A stretch of 49,927 nucleotides of DNA from Nostoc sp. 106C (GTDB lineage Bacteria; Cyanobacteriota; Cyanobacteriia; Cyanobacteriales; Nostocaceae). The notes beneath the pieces were generated by a model, which worked only from the letters and a program-made list of their open reading frames with translations, searched no databases and had not been told where the DNA came from. Position numbers and translations under genes: made by a program. Within the stretch, counting starts at the first letter, position 1. Each line of letters starts with the position of its first letter. The DNA lies in the NCBI RefSeq assembly GCF_002154725.1, contig NZ_MTAW01000037.1:1-49927 (forward strand), given 5' to 3'. Positions 45,889-49,927 of the stretch are shown here, piece by piece.

Positions 45889-46457
45889 AAACAAGAGTTA
45901 CGTATTTAGTTACTTGTTAACTGACTCATGCTTGCTAAACAAGCTAATGTCTATGTTTATACTTAGGATATAGCAAGCCTATCTCTAATGACAGTTGTGT
46001 TGCAAAAGTTAGTATGCTCTGTAATCCTTCTGGAGACTGGTTTTGGTAGCTCAAATTTTAATCGAGCCTCAGGAAGTAACTGATAATTAGCAGCTTTTTG
46101 ATGCTAATACCAACCTGTAAGTTTTTACAGGCGATCGCTAGTGCCAGAACATTAACCTTCATTGGTTTTTTAACTCTATAGTTATTAATGCAATATTGCA
46201 CTAGAAAATTTATCCCTCCTTTTATCCTTTAGCAATGGCAAGTAGATTTGATTAAGTAGCTAATCATGATTGATTACACAATGTCATTGCTACATTCCGC
46301 ATTTTGCAAAAGTTAAATTTTTATGACATACATAACTTCATGTCATCGTAAATTAATATATTTGTTTGATTTTTAACAATTCGGCACTTTGGCAACTAGC
46401 ATACAGATTCACTTGATATATTGCAGATATTACCAAGATGTTTTCACTTACTCTCTT

Positions 46458-46484
46458 AAAGACGGGTTGAAATCCGTCTTTTTT
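46458..46484 (+). terminator. Rho-independent terminator in a gene-free region
   Basis: AAAGACGG pairs perfectly with CCGTCTTT around an eight-base loop, followed by TTT. No plus-strand gene lies within 1.6 kb upstream, so it may end an unannotated RNA. Confidence 0.7.
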
Positions 46485-46579
46485 GCTGTTTGACTATTTG
46501 GCATTTTGGCAACTTGACAAAATTTAGCCATGTTATGTTCAGAAAAATTGTAAAGATTAATCGGTTTACAACAGCAAAT

Positions 46580-46601
46580 ACGGTACAAATAACCGTTTTT
46601 T
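46580..46601 (+). terminator. Second terminator-like hairpin
   Basis: ACGGT pairs with ACCGT around ACAAATA, then five T. A separate perfect hairpin TTGTAAA/TTTACAA at 46548-46571 lies just before it. Confidence 0.5.
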
Positions 46602-46621
46602 AGTTCGTATCCTTGATAATC

Positions 46622-46651
46622 TTGACAACCTATTTAATTTATTTTTGTAAT
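46622..46651 (+). promoter_or_regulatory. Sigma-70 type promoter candidate
   Basis: A perfect TTGACA is separated by 18 bases from TGTAAT (five of six matches to TATAAT). Transcription would start near 46658 and run into the hairpin at 46694. Confidence 0.5.
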
Positions 46652-46657
46652 TTTTCC

Positions 46658-46716
46658 AGAGTCCAAGGTGTATTACCACTTTCAAGCTATCTCGGCGGGA
46701 TAATACCCGTCTTTTA
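46658..46716 (+). ncRNA. Candidate small RNA, about 60 nt
   Basis: It is framed by the promoter above and by a hairpin GGCGGG/CCCGTC (one wobble, loop ATAATA) followed by TTTTATTTT. There is no reading frame or ribosome site. The 5' part is mostly unpaired. I could not match it to Yfr1, NsiR1 or other cyanobacterial RNAs that I know. Confidence 0.4.
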
Positions 46717-46757
46717 TTTTGCTTTAAGGCTGTTTTAGATTGCTTATATCTAAATAT

Positions 46758-46878
46758 TTAAACCTCGTCCATTTTGAAACCTGGAGTAGTGCGGGACGGA
46801 AAGCCCGCTACGAAGAGCAGGGAGCAAGATGCTCCCACTACTTTTAAAACTATGGTTCTTAAAATGGATGTGGTTTAA
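46758..46878. repeat. MITE-like element, 121 bp, with internal hairpins
   Basis: The outer ends are imperfect inverted repeats sharing TTAAACC and TCCATTTT (7+8 matches with one short mismatch patch). Inside, GTAGTG and CACTAC form a second inverted pair that encloses two perfect hairpins (GCGGG/CCCGC and GGGAGCA/TGCTCCC), a three-way-junction shape. It encodes nothing. Confidence 0.65.
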
Positions 46879-47062
46879 TTACTAACATCTACTGCTATGT
46901 CCACTGCCTCTGCTAGTAAATTCACAAATTCAAATAGACGTTGCTATAGATTTACGTGTTATCAGCTTTCAAAGGATTTGCCCACATCCTATAGGAAGAT
47001 GCTGTACTAAAAAATAAAGAGTAAATTGATCCGGGATGTTGTTATGCACTGGATTTATATAG

Positions 47063-47091
47063 AGGTCTGGTAATCAGCCAAACCTTTTTTC
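47063..47091 (+). terminator. Third plus-strand terminator in the gap
   Basis: AGGTCTGG pairs with CCAAACCT (seven of eight) around TAATCAG, followed by five T. No plus-strand gene precedes it. Confidence 0.5.
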
Positions 47092-47187
47092 TTATTTGTA
47101 CATTAAAAATAGCTTTGTAAAAGTTGGATGACGATTTCTGGTTGTAGAAGTGGTAGTCCTATAGCATTTGCTATCGTGCCTTTAACA

Positions 47188-47222
47188 ACTCTGCATTTAG
47201 GGGAATTTATAACGTGCAGAGT
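47188..47222 (-). terminator. Hairpin downstream of the K+ channel gene
   Basis: Eight perfect pairs, ACTCTGCA with TGCAGAGT, lie 29 bases past the minus-strand stop. The T-run on the minus strand is short. Confidence 0.45.
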
Positions 47223-47250
47223 GGAACACATTGGCTGATCATTATTCCGA

Positions 47251-48315
47251 TTAGCTATTTTTAGGTTTACGCAATTTTTGAGAAACAATTGGCCCCAGAA
47301 CTTGGTTGAGGTTACGCAATTGTTCAGCTGTACCCATGCAAATTAGAGTATCTCCTGGCATTAAAACAGTGTCACCAGTCGGGCCACCAATTAAATTACC
47401 ATCGGTGCGGCGAATGGCTAAAACTAAAGCTCCAGTTTGCGATCGCAGTTTCGCTTTTTGTAGGGTTTGTCCAACAAAAGGACAAAAAGCTGGTTCAAGT
47501 AGAAATTCTTCCATATACAGCTGGCGGTCTGTACCTGAGAGGATACCATCGACAAAATCCAAAACCTGGGGTCTGAGGGCTGCTGCTGCCATTCTTTTCC
47601 CACCAGTAATATAAGGAGAAATTACCGCATCTGCACCACCACGTTGTAATTTTTGTAAAGCTTCCTCTGTACTGGCTCTGGCGATCGCTCGAATTCCTGG
47701 ATTTAGTGTTTTTGCTGATAATACCGTATATAAATTTTCCGCATCTGAAGGCAGCGCCGCTACCAGACAAATCGCTCGCTCTATACCTACTCTTAAGAGC
47801 GATTCATCTAACGTTGCATCACCCAGGTATACTATATAACCTTCTACTTGTGCTCTTTGAACAGATTCTGGCTCAGAATCAATCACCACAAAAGATACAC
47901 CTTCTGCCCGAAACTCTTTAGCGATTTGGCGACCTGTGCGACTAAATCCACAAATAATGTAATGTCCTGATAGGGATTCCATTAACCGCCTCTGTTGCCG
48001 TAGTCGAATGCCTTCTTGAAAGTAGCCTTGAATTACAGCTTCTGTAAATCTATTGACAATGTAACCGATATTAATTACACCCATCAAAATTAAGGCGATG
48101 GTAAACAATCGTCCGCGGTTACCTAAAGGGTGTGTTTCGCCATATCCCACTGTGGCCAAGGTAATTACCGTCATGTAAGCGGCATCTTCCCATGACCAGC
48201 CTTCCACCAAGCAGTACCACAAAGTTCCAATCAAGAATACACAGCCAAGAGCGATCGCCCCAGCCATTAGCTCTTTTTGAATACGTTGATATGTTTGCTC
48301 AGGCCTTAAATACAA
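47251..48315 (-). CDS. Potassium channel with RCK (TrkA) domains
   Basis: Two-helix K+ channel of 354 residues, MthK-like. Helix 1 is about residues 17-36, the selectivity filter is TVGYGE at 55-60 and helix 2 about 69-90. An RCK domain from residue 118 (YIICGFSRTGRQIA, with the Rossmann G-x-G-x-x-G variant) binds a nucleotide or Ca2+, and an RCK_C domain covers about 265-345. It is probably a tetramer in the plasma membrane or thylakoid. The start is a TTG right after an in-frame stop; the next Met is residue 17. It faces away from argD. Confidence 0.9.
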   Translation of the reverse strand: MYLRPEQTYQRIQKELMAGAIALGCVFLIGTLWYCLVEGWSWEDAAYMTVITLATVGYGETHPLGNRGRLFTIALILMGVINIGYIVNRFTEAVIQGYFQEGIRLRQQRRLMESLSGHYIICGFSRTGRQIAKEFRAEGVSFVVIDSEPESVQRAQVEGYIVYLGDATLDESLLRVGIERAICLVAALPSDAENLYTVLSAKTLNPGIRAIARASTEEALQKLQRGGADAVISPYITGGKRMAAAALRPQVLDFVDGILSGTDRQLYMEEFLLEPAFCPFVGQTLQKAKLRSQTGALVLAIRRTDGNLIGGPTGDTVLMPGDTLICMGTAEQLRNLNQVLGPIVSQKLRKPKNS

Positions 48316-48463
48316 AATTTTTCACCACTGCCACTCGTTTGAGAATATCTGAGGCTTAGCCTTAAAAAAATGATAGTTGCAGAAAATAAATCGAAATTTT
48401 TAATAAATTTCTAGGACACTAGTAGATAACTATACGATTAAAAGATTTTCCGAAGGAGAGGTA

Positions 48464-49747
48464 GTGAGCAGACAAACTTTAGTTGAAGAAGCCACCATCC
48501 CCCCACAGTCAGATACTTTACCATCTAGTCCCTTTGAGCCTAACAGCTTCGATGAAGCTGTAATGTCGACCTATGCCCGGTTTCCTCTAGCCCTAGAACG
48601 GGGTGCAGGATGCCGGGTTTGGGATACTCAGGGGCGGGAATATCTGGACTTTGTGGCCGGAATTGCCACTTGTACTTTAGGACATGCCCACCCAGCAATG
48701 GTAGAAGCAGTCACACGCCAAATCCAGAAGCTGCATCACGTCTCTAATTTGTACTACATTCCCGAACAAGGTGAATTGGCAAAATGGATTATTCAACATT
48801 CCTGTGCCGATCGCGTCTTTTTCTGCAACTCTGGTGCTGAGGCTAACGAAGCAGCAATTAAATTAGCGCGGAAATATGCCCATACTGTACTAGAAATTGA
48901 ACGACCAATTATCTTAACGGCAAATGCTAGTTTCCACGGGCGGACTTTAGCAACGATTACTGCTACCGGACAACCAAAGTATCAAAAATACTTTGATCCC
49001 TTGGTTCCTGGTTTCCATTATGTGCCTTACAACGATATTGGCGCGGTGGAAGCGGCGATTAGCGAGTTGGATGAAGGTGATTACCGTGTCGCAGCAATTT
49101 TAATAGAACCTTTGCAAGGAGAAGGCGGCGTCCGTCCAGGTGATCTTGCTTACTTCCAAAAGCTGCGGCAAATCTGTGATGAAACTGGCGTTTTGCTGAT
49201 ATTCGATGAAGTGCAAGTTGGTATGGGACGCAGCGGTAAGTTATGGGGTTATGAAACTCTCGGCGTTGAGCCAGATATCTTCACCAGTGCTAAGGGATTG
49301 GGTGGTGGTATCCCCATCGGTGCCATGATGAGTAAGAAATTCTGCGATGTCTTCCAACCTGGGGAACACGCCAGTACCTTTGGTGGTAATCCTTTTGCTT
49401 GTGGAGTAGCGCTGGCGGTTTGCCAAACGTTAGAGAAAGAAAATATTTTGCAGAATGTACAGCAGCGAGGTGAACAACTGCGAGATGGATTAAGAGCGAT
49501 CGCCACCAAATATCCTCATCAAATTGCCGATGTTCGGGGATGGGGTTTAATCAACGGACTAGAATTGCCAGCCGACATCCAGCTAAACGCAGCTGATGTT
49601 GTCAAATTTGCGATCGCGGAAGGTGTATTACTTGTACCAGCCGGGCCAAAAGTCGTCCGGTTTGTACCACCACTAATTGTCACAGAAGCCGAAGTCAATA
49701 CAGCCTTGCAAGCTGTTGACAAAGCACTAGCTACTGTTACGGTATAA
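48464..49747 (+). CDS. argD: Acetylornithine aminotransferase
   Basis: PLP enzyme of arginine synthesis: N-acetylglutamate semialdehyde to N-acetylornithine. The 427-residue protein has the PLP lysine K277 in SAKGLGGGIPIGAM, FCNSGAEANEAAIKLARK, and IFDEVQVGMGRSG in the cofactor loop. It starts at a GTG with a strong ribosome site (AAGGAGAGG). The N-terminus has an extra acidic stretch of about 30 residues before the conserved core. It stands alone in the window. Confidence 0.94.
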   Translation: MSRQTLVEEATIPPQSDTLPSSPFEPNSFDEAVMSTYARFPLALERGAGCRVWDTQGREYLDFVAGIATCTLGHAHPAMVEAVTRQIQKLHHVSNLYYIPEQGELAKWIIQHSCADRVFFCNSGAEANEAAIKLARKYAHTVLEIERPIILTANASFHGRTLATITATGQPKYQKYFDPLVPGFHYVPYNDIGAVEAAISELDEGDYRVAAILIEPLQGEGGVRPGDLAYFQKLRQICDETGVLLIFDEVQVGMGRSGKLWGYETLGVEPDIFTSAKGLGGGIPIGAMMSKKFCDVFQPGEHASTFGGNPFACGVALAVCQTLEKENILQNVQQRGEQLRDGLRAIATKYPHQIADVRGWGLINGLELPADIQLNAADVVKFAIAEGVLLVPAGPKVVRFVPPLIVTEAEVNTALQAVDKALATVTV

Positions 49748-49782
49748 GTTGTCAACAAGCTCGAAATTTTAAACTTATAGCC

Positions 49783-49834
49783 AGTCGCGTGGTGAGGGAG
49801 TTCCTCTGGGGTTTCCTACTTGAGCGAACTGGCT
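49783..49834 (+). terminator. Weak terminator-like hairpin after argD
   Basis: GCCAGTCGC pairs with GCGAACTGGC around one bulge and a long loop, then TTGTCTTTTG. A short repeat (TTGTAGGGGCACA) follows. Confidence 0.35.
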
Positions 49835-49927
49835 TGTCTTTTGTAGGGGCACAACATCTTGTATCCCAGTAATATCCCTTTTCTGTCACTTTCCGGAATA
49901 AGCAAGTAGTAAAGAAGCTAAATCATC

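Noticed and set aside
46622-46720. Yfr1 or NsiR1 small RNA
   Set aside because: The ACTCCTCACAC core of Yfr1 is absent and the tandem-repeat layout of NsiR1 is not seen.
1-49927. CRISPR arrays, tRNA and rRNA genes
   Set aside because: No regularly spaced direct repeats and no recognisable tRNA or rRNA sequences were seen.

Overview
The window reads as chromosomal DNA from a filamentous, probably heterocyst-forming cyanobacterium of the Nostocales. The support is about 40% GC, very frequent HIP1 octamers (GCGATCGC), heptamer repeats of the GTCATTT type, palindromic and MITE-like repeats, and cyanobacterial genes such as a high-light-inducible protein, a PedR-like LuxR regulator, a cyanobacteriochrome taxis receptor and DUF6391. 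Genus cannot be fixed from the sequence alone. I saw no rRNA, tRNA, CRISPR array or intact insertion sequence.

Region by region. 1-7.3 kb: end of a chemotaxis operon, with the tail of a CheW-like adaptor, a receptor carrying three tandem bilin-binding GAF domains, and a hybrid CheA-REC kinase; together they look like a phototaxis module. 7.4-11.1 kb (minus): a polyamine-type ABC transporter (ATPase, binding lipoprotein, one permease) with a frameshifted four-helix-bundle gene inside the operon. 11.3-17.3 kb (plus): two tandem penicillin-binding protein 2 genes, purM and a PHP-domain phosphoesterase. 17.7-22.1 kb: a lipoprotein with EF-hand-like loops, an AT-rich putative PD-(D/E)XK nuclease, a ferredoxin-cobQ pair and a small conserved protein. 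22.6-25.6 kb: peroxiredoxin Q, a secreted protein and a two-gene ABC exporter. 25.7-28 kb: an accessory patch with an Rpn-type nuclease and the stop-split N-terminal remnant of what looks like a NACHT/STAND NTPase. 28.1-31.7 kb: alanine dehydrogenase, a high-light-inducible protein, a small membrane protein and a seven-bladed WD40 protein. 31.9-38 kb (minus): a PstS-like anchored binding protein with a Ser/Thr kinase, a glycosyltransferase, a DUF6391 protein and a PedR-like regulator. 38.3-43.3 kb: fructokinase, a GH18 protein, an aminoglycoside-phosphotransferase-fold protein and a TPR protein. 44.2-49.7 kb: a decayed GH31 glucosidase, a CDF-like transporter with altered metal ligands, a 1.4-kb gene-free stretch holding a likely small RNA and a MITE-like element, a K+ channel with RCK domains, and argD.

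The genes are mostly single-gene or short transcription units. Clear functional groups are the taxis operon, the polyamine transporter, cobQ-ferredoxin, the ABC exporter pair, and the kinase/binding-protein pair. The least ordinary material is the exact 549-bp triplication in the receptor, the broken defence-type genes and repeats near 9.5 and 27 kb, the divergent CDF protein, and the terminator-rich gap at 46.4-47.1 kb. Functions come from motifs read by eye; no database search was run.
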